From NCBI RefSeq assembly GCF_003555545.1, contig NZ_CP032157.1, positions 872,546 through 936,545 on the forward strand: a stretch of 64,000 bases of DNA, in the 5' to 3' direction. Every line of letters starts with the position of its first letter. The stretch's first letter is position 1. Both the position numbers and the translations under genes were made by a program. The notes under the pieces were generated by a model. It saw nothing but the letters and a program-made list of their open reading frames with translations, was not told the origin of the DNA and ran no database searches. Below are positions 54,074-62,230 of the stretch, one piece after another. Source of the stretch: Paraflavitalea soli (lineage in GTDB: Bacteria; Bacteroidota; Bacteroidia; Chitinophagales; Chitinophagaceae).

Positions 54074-55687
54074 ATGAAACGATTGTTGCTACTATTACTC
54101 TCTTTGCAGGTGCTGGCTGCCTGTAATAAAGTGCTGGATAAAAAGCCCACCGATTTTGTAGAGCCCGGCAATTACTACAACAGTGAAAGTGAGCTGAACC
54201 TGGCGCTGGCTGCCACCTACGATGTGCTGGGCAATGAATACCTCTACTGCAGTTCCTTGTGGTACCAGCTGGGCATTTGCACCGATGAGGCTTTTTATGC
54301 TTATAGTTCCAATTCCTATTCTGCCCCCATGTTTTATCAATACGATTACACGAATGTGTACATAATGGGATTATGGCAGCAAAGTTATATTGGTATTGAA
54401 AGGGCCAATCTCCTCATTGCAAATATCAACAAGGCCAAAATGGATGAAGGCAAGCGCCAGGCGATATTGGGTGAAGCCTTATTCCTGCGGGCATTCTATC
54501 ATTTTTTGCTGGTGAGCAATTATGGCAACGTGCCTTTGAAGCTGACGCCGAGCGCCGATGTGAATTCTGTGAACGTACCCGCTACCCCTGCCAAAGAAGT
54601 GTATGAAAAAATACTGGCCGATATGAAAGAGGCGGAAGGCAAAGTAAGAACGATCACCGATATTGGTAATTCCAGCCGCGTGTCCAGGACAGCCATCCAG
54701 GGCATCATTGCCCGGGTTTGTCTTAATATGGCGGGTTATCCCATACTCGATCAGTCGAAATATGCGGAAGCCCTGCACTGGACGCAGGAAGTGATGAAAA
54801 GTAATGAGCATGCCCTGCGTACTACGTATGGCGCCACTACCAATTCGGCCTATAGCCAGATCTTTATCAACCAGAGCCAGGATATCTATGATACCAAAGA
54901 GTGTATATGGGAAGCTGATTTTAATACCAACGGCAACAATACCTCTTACTGGGAAATGGGCAAACTGGGTACCATGAACCTGGGCTGCAATAATTTCGAT
55001 ACCGGTTTTGCCGGTGGGAATATCAAGACCACCATCAAACTCTACAACTTGTACGGCGCTGGTGATTTGCGCCGGGATTGGGTGATCGCACCTTTTTATT
55101 TCTCGTCGAGTTCCGCTACCACAGCTGTAAGGACCAATTACACCGCCAGCAATATCATTGGGCGAGAGGCGGGCAAATGGAGAAGGTATTATGAGTTATC
55201 GTCACCTCCCAAACAACAATATGTGAATGGCACCAATTTCCCGATCCTCCGCTTTGCCGATGTATTGCTGATGTTGGCGGAAGCAGACAATGAAGTGAAT
55301 AATGGACCTACAGCAGCAGCCTATGATGCCATCAACCAGGTGCGCAGAAGGGCTTATGGCCTGCCACTGGCTGATGTCAGTGCCGTAGCTGATCTGCCGG
55401 CTAGTCTATCCAAAGACCAGTTCAAACAGGCTATCATGGACGAACGGGCCAGGGAGCTTTGCTTTGAAGGCTTGCGTAAGTCGGACCTTATCCGCTGGGG
55501 CGTATTTACACAGGTCATGTCGGCCATGGTCACAGAGATCAATAATTCCAATGCATCGGCTACCAATAAATCGAGGTGGATAACAGGATATTTCACGGCT
55601 GCTTCCTCACCCAGGTACCTGCTGTTGCCGGTTCCCTCATTGGAGATCAATGTAAACAAGGCATTGACCCAGAATCCCGGATGGTAA
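54074..55687 (+). CDS. SusD/RagB family glycan-binding lipoprotein
   Basis: The 537-residue lipoprotein (Cys17 in VLAACNK) is the partner lid of the SusC transporter at the cell surface. It has the family layout: KKPTDFVEPGNYYNSESELNLALAATYDVL at the start, TPR-like helices (EALFLRAFYHFLLVSNYGNVPL), and the C-terminal signposts FPILRFADVLLMLAEADNEV, INQVRRRAYG and MDERARELCFEGLRKSDLIRWG. It captures polysaccharide or oligosaccharide; specificity cannot be read from the sequence. It lies 28 bases after susC and 31 before the DUF5017 gene. Confidence 0.96.
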   Translation: MKRLLLLLLSLQVLAACNKVLDKKPTDFVEPGNYYNSESELNLALAATYDVLGNEYLYCSSLWYQLGICTDEAFYAYSSNSYSAPMFYQYDYTNVYIMGLWQQSYIGIERANLLIANINKAKMDEGKRQAILGEALFLRAFYHFLLVSNYGNVPLKLTPSADVNSVNVPATPAKEVYEKILADMKEAEGKVRTITDIGNSSRVSRTAIQGIIARVCLNMAGYPILDQSKYAEALHWTQEVMKSNEHALRTTYGATTNSAYSQIFINQSQDIYDTKECIWEADFNTNGNNTSYWEMGKLGTMNLGCNNFDTGFAGGNIKTTIKLYNLYGAGDLRRDWVIAPFYFSSSSATTAVRTNYTASNIIGREAGKWRRYYELSSPPKQQYVNGTNFPILRFADVLLMLAEADNEVNNGPTAAAYDAINQVRRRAYGLPLADVSAVADLPASLSKDQFKQAIMDERARELCFEGLRKSDLIRWGVFTQVMSAMVTEINNSNASATNKSRWITGYFTAASSPRYLLLPVPSLEINVNKALTQNPGW

Positions 55688-55718
55688 TTATTACTGTCAA
55701 CTAACCAATCAAATCATT

Positions 55719-56675
55719 ATGCTTAAATATAGCCTGCTTTTATTGATCGTCACCACCTGTCTGCTGGGCGCTTGTAGCAAATCACTGAGCAATGGTGATA
55801 CCGCTTTCGATGTACAAGTGAACGCCACTGATCTGGCGGTGGGAGATACTGCCACCTTCAGTTTTAGAGGTAATCCCGATGTGATCACGTTTTACTCCGG
55901 TGAAGTGGGTAAAAGGTATGAATACAGGGACAGGATCAGCGCTGATGGCATCCCCACGCTGCGATTCCGGACCATCAGGGCCAATGGCGCACAGGCCAAC
56001 TCACTGGCTGTGATGGTATCTGATAATTTTGAAGGGGTGTTGGTAAAAGATACGCCTGCAACAGTAAGTCGTATCACCAGCGCTACCTGGACGGATATAA
56101 CAGCCAGGGCCACACTTTCTACGGGCGGTACAGCAGCCGTTGTTTCCGGTTCGATCGACCTTTCTGATTTCAGTACCAAGGGCAAACCGGTTTATGTCGC
56201 TTTTAAATACCAGGGCTTTGCCGGTTCTGCGCAAAGCAAGTGGACGATCGATTCCTTCTCGGTTAAAAATGTGCTGGCCGATGGCACCAGTTACGAAATA
56301 GCGAATATGAATGCCGGTAATATTTCCTTTACGAATTATGGGGTGCCCAGTTTTAGTCCGGGTTTTTCAGCGTTCCGGGTCACCAATAGTTACTATTGGG
56401 TAGTGAACAATACTACGCTGGTGATCACCGGTGCTACCAGCGCCGCTGCTGCCGCACCTGCTGAAGCCTGGGTGTTGCTGGGGCCGGTGGACCTGAAGAA
56501 AGTAACGCCCGATATCGGCGTGCAGGTAAAGAATGCTGCGCAGCGGGCAGAAGACCTGAAGCTGATCTATAAATACCCGGCCGTGGGTGTGTACAATATC
56601 GTTTTCTCAGGTGGCAAAGTGAGCAGCGAGGAAGGGCAATACACGACAAAGACTTTTCAAATCACCGTTAAATAA
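55719..56675 (+). CDS. DUF5017 family surface lipoprotein
   Basis: The 318-residue lipoprotein (Cys19 in LLGACSK) matches DUF5017 (FDVQVNATDLAVGDTATFSFRGNPDVITFYSGE, then KRYEYRDR). DUF5017 proteins are found after SusD in Bacteroidota PULs and are thought to act as surface glycan-binding proteins. The first 90 residues form an Ig-like strand pattern and the remaining 210 a beta-sandwich rich in Ser and Thr. There is no catalytic motif. The GH88 gene follows after 18 bases. Confidence 0.87.
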   Translation: MLKYSLLLLIVTTCLLGACSKSLSNGDTAFDVQVNATDLAVGDTATFSFRGNPDVITFYSGEVGKRYEYRDRISADGIPTLRFRTIRANGAQANSLAVMVSDNFEGVLVKDTPATVSRITSATWTDITARATLSTGGTAAVVSGSIDLSDFSTKGKPVYVAFKYQGFAGSAQSKWTIDSFSVKNVLADGTSYEIANMNAGNISFTNYGVPSFSPGFSAFRVTNSYYWVVNNTTLVITGATSAAAAAPAEAWVLLGPVDLKKVTPDIGVQVKNAAQRAEDLKLIYKYPAVGVYNIVFSGGKVSSEEGQYTTKTFQITVK

Positions 56676-56693
56676 CCAGATAAATTCATCCGG

Positions 56694-57980
56694 ATGAAAA
56701 AGATCATGGTAGTGCTGGCACTTGCCTGCTGTACCGTTATGGCCTTAAGGCCCGTACCCAACGAAGAAGAATTTGTTGCTTCCAACTTTGCTTTTGCCGG
56801 CGGCCAGTTGAAAAAAATGCTGACGGCGGCTGCTCCTTATGATACGCTCTTTCCCAGGACCATCGACAAGGAGGGAAAACTGAAACTGACGGGTAAATAT
56901 GAATGGACTTCCGGATTCTTTCCCGGCAGCTTATGGTATGCCTATGAAGCCACCAAAGATAATAGCCTGAAGAAGGAGGCCATTCAATGGACGGAGAAAC
57001 TGGAAGCGTTGCAATACTTTACCGAGCACCACGACCTGGGCTTTATGTTGTATTGCAGCTATGGCAATGCCTACCGGTTGACGGGCAATGAGCAATACAA
57101 AAAGCTACTTATACAAGCCGCCAATTCCCTAAGCACCAGGTTTAATCCAAAGACCGGCTCTATCAAATCATGGAATGGATTTGGCTCCTGGGATGGACAG
57201 CATAAATATTACTACCCGGTGATCATCGATAATATGATGAACCTGGAATTGCTCTTCTTTGCTTCCAAAGTAAGCGGCAATAAGCGCTACAGGGATATTG
57301 CCATTACCCATGCCAACAATGTGATCAAAAACCAGGTAAGGCCCGATTACAGTTGTCACCATGTTGTGTGTTACGACTCGACCACGGGCAAAGTGTTGTC
57401 CAGGGAAACAGCACAGGGATATGCCAATAACTCTACCTGGGCACGTGGACAGGCCTGGGGTATCTACGGCTTTACGATGAGCTACCGCGAAACAAAAGAT
57501 AAACGCTATCTCACCACAGCGCAAAAGATGGCCGATTATTACCTGGACAATAAAGAGCTGCCGGCAGATAAGATCGCCTATTGGGATTTCTATGCCAACA
57601 ACGCGGGTTATCAGCCCGGTGTAAGATCACATGCGCCGGAAACACCTGTTAAGTACCGCGATGTGTCTTCCGCCGCCATTACCGCTTCGGCATTATTGGA
57701 ACTGAGCACTTACCTGGATAATAAAGGAGCAAAATACAGGGATGGAGCCATTGCCATATTGCATGCGTTGAGCGGTCCTGCTTATAAAGCAAAGGCAGGT
57801 GAGAATGGCGACTTTATCCTGAAACATAGTGTAGGCAGTATTGCACACGGATTTGAAATTGATGTGCCACTGGTATATGCAGATTATTATTACCTGGAGG
57901 CTTTGAACAGGTACCGGTTGTTGTTGGCACAGAAGCACATCATTGCAGGAGATGCCATCAATCCAACTGTTTATGAATAA
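56694..57980 (+). CDS. GH88 family unsaturated glucuronyl hydrolase
   Basis: The 428-residue exported enzyme (signal peptide in the first 18-20 residues) has the (alpha/alpha)6 barrel of GH88. Signposts are KYEWTSGFFPGSLWYAYE, HHDLGFMLYCSYGNAYR with catalytic Asp114, and PVIIDNMMNLELL with Asp179. TWARGQAWGIYGFTMSYRET and a late SSAAITASALLELS segment complete the set. GH88 hydrates and releases the delta-4,5 unsaturated uronic acid that polysaccharide lyases leave at the non-reducing end. With the heparinase-type lyase later in the operon it forms a lyase/hydrolase pair for a uronic-acid polysaccharide. Its last codons overlap the start of the next gene (ATGAATAA). Confidence 0.93.
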   Translation: MKKIMVVLALACCTVMALRPVPNEEEFVASNFAFAGGQLKKMLTAAAPYDTLFPRTIDKEGKLKLTGKYEWTSGFFPGSLWYAYEATKDNSLKKEAIQWTEKLEALQYFTEHHDLGFMLYCSYGNAYRLTGNEQYKKLLIQAANSLSTRFNPKTGSIKSWNGFGSWDGQHKYYYPVIIDNMMNLELLFFASKVSGNKRYRDIAITHANNVIKNQVRPDYSCHHVVCYDSTTGKVLSRETAQGYANNSTWARGQAWGIYGFTMSYRETKDKRYLTTAQKMADYYLDNKELPADKIAYWDFYANNAGYQPGVRSHAPETPVKYRDVSSAAITASALLELSTYLDNKGAKYRDGAIAILHALSGPAYKAKAGENGDFILKHSVGSIAHGFEIDVPLVYADYYYLEALNRYRLLLAQKHIIAGDAINPTVYE

Positions 57981-59448
57981 GCATTTTTTTCCGTTGGGCC
58001 ATGTAGGAGCATGGCTATTGGTTGCCACCTGCCTGGGAGGGGCGTCCACGGCTGCTGCTCAGCAATTAACGATCTATGGCAAATTTGATTGGGGTAGTGC
58101 TGCGATTGCCGGAGGTGTCACCTCTGCTACAATGGCCAAAAGCAGTTACACCAATGCTGCTATCCTGGGCAACCTGGTGCAGGGTTCCTATCGCATTACC
58201 AGCGCCACCAGCACGGCCAATATTGTACCCGGCATGGAACTAAGCGGCACAGGTATTCCGACCCATGCGGTGGTGGTGGATGTAACGGGCAGCACCATCA
58301 GCATGTCGAAACCTGTTGCTGCTGCCAGCGCTACCGGCGTAAGCATTACAGCGGCTACTGAAAATGCCACACTCGTAACAGCGCATGCCAATGGCCTGGG
58401 CGGCAGCCTGCCTGGTTTTGCTACCTATGTGCTGGACAGTGGCATCCACTATGCTTTTAATGGCCCTACCAGTGTGCCTTTTCCGGCACAGGCCAATGGA
58501 GCAGCCGACCGTATTTATGCAGGCAACCTGCTGATCAATGCATCGGTTGACCTCAATAAAAAACTGCAGGTGGCGAATATACTCACACTCACAGCTGGTA
58601 AACTGACGATTCCTGCGGGCGATAGCTTGCTGATCACTTCAGGGCTGGCCATTGCAGGCGCTCCATTTGGCGCTGACAAATACATTGTAACAGGAGCTGA
58701 TACCACCAGCGGCGCAGAAGGTTTCCTGGCTGTTAACAATATCAGCGGTGCTTATCTCTTCCCGGTCGGAAGCGCTGACCAATATCTGCCGGTTACCTTA
58801 TTGCCTTCTTCCAACGATGCATTTGCAGTAGGAGCATTTGAAGGTATTACCGGAGATGCTCAACCGGATGGCGCGGCTTTTACAGCCACAGCAAAAGAAA
58901 AGGTGGTGGATGCCGTATGGACCATTGTGCGTACTTGTAGTAATACCGATAGCTGTTTGATCACCCTTGCCTGGCCAAATGACCTGGAAGGGAACGCCTT
59001 CAGCAGCGATGACAGTATTGGTATTATGGCGTATGATACTGCCTGGATGGCCGCCGCCGGTACGGGAGATAACACACTCAATACCGCCAGCCATCGCTTC
59101 AGTCAGTTTCTTGCCTTTGCAGTTGGCCGTAGAAATACTACGGCCGGCAGGGGATCGGTGAAGAAGCCTGGTAAGGGAGAAGAAGGGGCGCCAAAAGTAG
59201 ATAAAGACAAGAAAGGACCGGTAGTAAAGCTCTATCCCAATCCTGCAACGGGGCAACTCTTCATAGAGCATACTTTACAAGCGCAACCATTGATCGTCCT
59301 ATATGATGCAGCGGGCAGGGTAGTGGGCAGGCAATATGCCACCGCTGCCAGAACGATTATCCCCATCGCTGTATTGCTACCGGGCATTTATACCATCACG
59401 ATCTCCGATGGCGCCCATACGATCATGAGAAAATTTGTTAAACAATAA
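57973..59448 (+). CDS. T9SS-sorted secreted protein of unknown function in the PUL
   Basis: The 491-residue product has a signal peptide (ending near STAAAQ), an Ala/Thr/Val/Ser-rich body and a C-terminal type A T9SS sorting domain (KLYPNPATGQLFIEHT ... GIYTITISDG). The body contains a stretch of about 75 residues (NIVPGMELSGTGIPTHAVVV and following) that resembles a repeat common in phage tail and surface proteins, and a later beta-rich part. A run of Lys/Gly (KKPGKGEEGAPKVDKDKKG) links body and sorting domain. No catalytic motif was recognised. The open frame starts at 57943, but the ATG at 57973 gives the signal peptide; it overlaps the GH88 stop by 8 bases, so the genes are probably translationally coupled. 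Confidence 0.8.
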   Translation: MNKHFFPLGHVGAWLLVATCLGGASTAAAQQLTIYGKFDWGSAAIAGGVTSATMAKSSYTNAAILGNLVQGSYRITSATSTANIVPGMELSGTGIPTHAVVVDVTGSTISMSKPVAAASATGVSITAATENATLVTAHANGLGGSLPGFATYVLDSGIHYAFNGPTSVPFPAQANGAADRIYAGNLLINASVDLNKKLQVANILTLTAGKLTIPAGDSLLITSGLAIAGAPFGADKYIVTGADTTSGAEGFLAVNNISGAYLFPVGSADQYLPVTLLPSSNDAFAVGAFEGITGDAQPDGAAFTATAKEKVVDAVWTIVRTCSNTDSCLITLAWPNDLEGNAFSSDDSIGIMAYDTAWMAAAGTGDNTLNTASHRFSQFLAFAVGRRNTTAGRGSVKKPGKGEEGAPKVDKDKKGPVVKLYPNPATGQLFIEHTLQAQPLIVLYDAAGRVVGRQYATAARTIIPIAVLLPGIYTITISDGAHTIMRKFVKQ

Positions 59449-59458
59449 CTGCTGCAAC

Positions 59459-62218
59459 ATGAAAACGATCCTGCTGGCCATTATGATCCAAATTGCCGGG
59501 TACTGTTTGCATGCACAAACCACCTATTATTGGACAGGTGGAATAACTGCCAATGCCGACTTTAACCAGGCCACTAACTGGAATACCGTATTAGGTGGAG
59601 GAGGAAGCACCAGGACCACTCCCTTGACTGACGACATCCTTATTTTCGATGGCGCCAATTATGGGCATCCCTCGGCAACGACTGCCACCGTATATAAACT
59701 ACCCGCTCAAACGCTGGGTAAACTCATTGTAAGAAATCATGCTACTGTTACTTTTGCCAGTGCAGCTACCGCTGCAGCTACTGCATTGACCGGCCAGGCC
59801 GCCAAGTCTGGCTCCACCGTCACCGGCAATGCCAGTACCAACTTTCCAACAGATTTTAAACCAGGTGATTTTGTATCCACTACAGTGGCCGCTGCGCAAT
59901 TATCGCTGGTTACTGCAGTAGGCGCCAATACCCTCACCACGGCGGAAACAGGCAATTATGGCAATACCGCTTATTATAAAGCTGCTACCTTGCGAATTAC
60001 TGCTTCACAGGGATTTTTGATCGAAGCAGGCGCTGTGCTCAACGTTACACTGAGCAATGCGCCCTTCGCGATCGTTATTTTACCCGGTGCTTCCGGTCTT
60101 GTACAGGGAAGCATTTCATTCCTGCCCGGAGGTACACAAGGCTGCCGGCTTGCTTCCATGGCGGCAGGTGGATTGCTGGTAGATTCGGGCGGCGTTATTA
60201 CCAATGGCCCCAATGTTCGGGGCAATGTGTTCAGCACAAATGCCGTGGCCACCAACAACAATATCATTTTTGCCAAAGGCAGCCATTACATACATAGCCC
60301 CTGGAATGCCAATGGGGCAGAAAACCAGGTACCCTTTGGTAGTACCGTAGCCGGTCCTCAATCGGTCATTGACCTGCAGCCCGGTAGTACCATCACCTAC
60401 AATACGGCCAAAGGGGCTTCCCTGGCCGGTTTCAAATATGGCAATGTAGTGATCAATGCCAACATCACGGCTACAGCCAGCCCTTCTTCGCTGGGTGATC
60501 TGACAGTGGGCAATGGTTTTATTTTTGTGAACAACAGCACGAAAGCATTTCCCATATCGGGCAATATCAATAACAATGGCACCATCAGCGCAGCTGCCGC
60601 TGCCTCCTTCCTCTTGTGTGGCGACACGCTACAAACTGTAGGCGGCAATGGCGCTTATCTGTTAAGCAACCTCATTGCGGCCAGCGGATCGTCGGTAAGC
60701 CTGGCGGCTGGACTGCAAATGCTGCCGGCTGATACCTTTTCTACGACCACGGCCATCGTGGTGAATGGGGCTCAGGTCCTTTCTGCCAATGCAACAGCCA
60801 ATGTGGGTGTTACTACCAATAATTTTCTCGAAGGACCCGGTACGCCTCGTACCACGTCGTTTGCTACAGCTATCCAAAAAATGAAGATGAAAACCCTGCG
60901 CTTCGGCGAAGGGGAAATGGGTGACTGGTATTTATGGTCCAAACCTCCTTATACAGCACCCGATCCGCATGCCGCCATGTGGGGTGGCAACAAATGGCCT
61001 TTTACCGACGGCGGCATTTTCAACCTGTCGGACACCACGGGTAAACTTACGACCACACAGATGGACCTGGGGCAGTTCCTCACCCTGTGTAAGGACAGTG
61101 CTATCGCACCTTACCTGATCATACCGATCGATGCGATCATGAAGCCCAATGCTGTAGGTAAATATGTGACCAAACAGGAAATACTGGACAATGCGGTAGC
61201 TATGGTCAATTACGTAAAATTAAAAGGATTGCCTGAAGTGTATTATGAAATAGGGAATGAATGCTACTATCCCATATCCGGCACCGGCACCTCGCAAACC
61301 TGGACTGCTACGGCATACGCCAACCTGGTGGCAGAACTGTCAGACCTGATGAAGGCGGCCGACAGTACGATCAAAATAGGTATGAATGGCTATAACTATC
61401 CCAATGTAAAATGGTATGATACGCTGTTCATGATCGCCGCTAAGAAAGCAGACTTTATCGTGGTGCACAATTACTTCCCCGATCCTGGCACCATCAGTAC
61501 GGCGGCAGGCTCCTGGTACAATAGCTATCTCACCATGACGGCCAACAATACGGATATTACACGCGCGCTCACCATTGGCAATACTGCTATTAATACCCTG
61601 GGTGATGCCGATGATAAAAGCCGGCTGAAGATCGCTGTTACAGAAGGCGGCCCTTACAGTCCGGGGTCATCCGATTCTACCTATCCACAAACCAACACCC
61701 TGGGCAAAGGGATTATTGCTGCCGATATGTTTGCCGCCATCCTGTCCAATCCCCGCGTTATGCATGCGCATATGTGGACGAGCCATTGGTTCCTCAGTGC
61801 GGCCCAAACCAATAACCAGCCTTATAACCTGCGCAACCTGCTGGGTGGCAATAACCAGATAACACCGGTAGGGTATGCCCTGCAATTGCTGAATGAATCG
61901 GTAACAGGCAATAAAGTAGCCGTGACGGACCTCAACACGGCGAACGCAAAATATAAAGTGCATGCATTTAATGATCCTGTTACTCAAAAAACCAATATAT
62001 TGGTGATCAACCGCGATAGCACGGCTAAAACCATTCCTGTTCAGTTTTCCAATATGACCATGCTGAATAAAACCAGCCAGGAAGTAAAGCAACTGAAGGG
62101 AACCAGTCCCGCCGACTATGCACCGGTATTCAGCAATATTACCAATGTAAGCACGGATGCTTATGGTCGCATGACGATCACAGTACCGGCTTATTCGGTA
62201 ACACGTTATAGTTTTTAA
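59459..62218 (+). CDS. Large secreted protein: repetitive beta-type N-terminal half and glycosidase-like C-terminal half
   Basis: The 919-residue protein has a signal peptide (ending CLHAQ). Residues about 20-450 are Ala, Thr, Gly and Asn-rich and look beta-helical (TTYYWTGGITANADFNQATNW at the start). Residues about 465-840 resemble a clan GH-A (TIM barrel) glycosidase, with candidate acid/base Glu601 in YEIGNECY and nucleophile Glu729 in VTEGG. The strand segments FIVVHNYF and MHAHMWTSHWFL fit strands of such a barrel. A C-terminal beta domain follows. GH39, GH51 and GH79 share the GNE plus late Glu layout, but I cannot assign a family. It lies 10 bases after the T9SS-sorted gene and 12 before the lyase gene. 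Confidence 0.75.
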   Translation: MKTILLAIMIQIAGYCLHAQTTYYWTGGITANADFNQATNWNTVLGGGGSTRTTPLTDDILIFDGANYGHPSATTATVYKLPAQTLGKLIVRNHATVTFASAATAAATALTGQAAKSGSTVTGNASTNFPTDFKPGDFVSTTVAAAQLSLVTAVGANTLTTAETGNYGNTAYYKAATLRITASQGFLIEAGAVLNVTLSNAPFAIVILPGASGLVQGSISFLPGGTQGCRLASMAAGGLLVDSGGVITNGPNVRGNVFSTNAVATNNNIIFAKGSHYIHSPWNANGAENQVPFGSTVAGPQSVIDLQPGSTITYNTAKGASLAGFKYGNVVINANITATASPSSLGDLTVGNGFIFVNNSTKAFPISGNINNNGTISAAAAASFLLCGDTLQTVGGNGAYLLSNLIAASGSSVSLAAGLQMLPADTFSTTTAIVVNGAQVLSANATANVGVTTNNFLEGPGTPRTTSFATAIQKMKMKTLRFGEGEMGDWYLWSKPPYTAPDPHAAMWGGNKWPFTDGGIFNLSDTTGKLTTTQMDLGQFLTLCKDSAIAPYLIIPIDAIMKPNAVGKYVTKQEILDNAVAMVNYVKLKGLPEVYYEIGNECYYPISGTGTSQTWTATAYANLVAELSDLMKAADSTIKIGMNGYNYPNVKWYDTLFMIAAKKADFIVVHNYFPDPGTISTAAGSWYNSYLTMTANNTDITRALTIGNTAINTLGDADDKSRLKIAVTEGGPYSPGSSDSTYPQTNTLGKGIIAADMFAAILSNPRVMHAHMWTSHWFLSAAQTNNQPYNLRNLLGGNNQITPVGYALQLLNESVTGNKVAVTDLNTANAKYKVHAFNDPVTQKTNILVINRDSTAKTIPVQFSNMTMLNKTSQEVKQLKGTSPADYAPVFSNITNVSTDAYGRMTITVPAYSVTRYSF

Positions 62219-62230
62219 AGACAAAACAGG

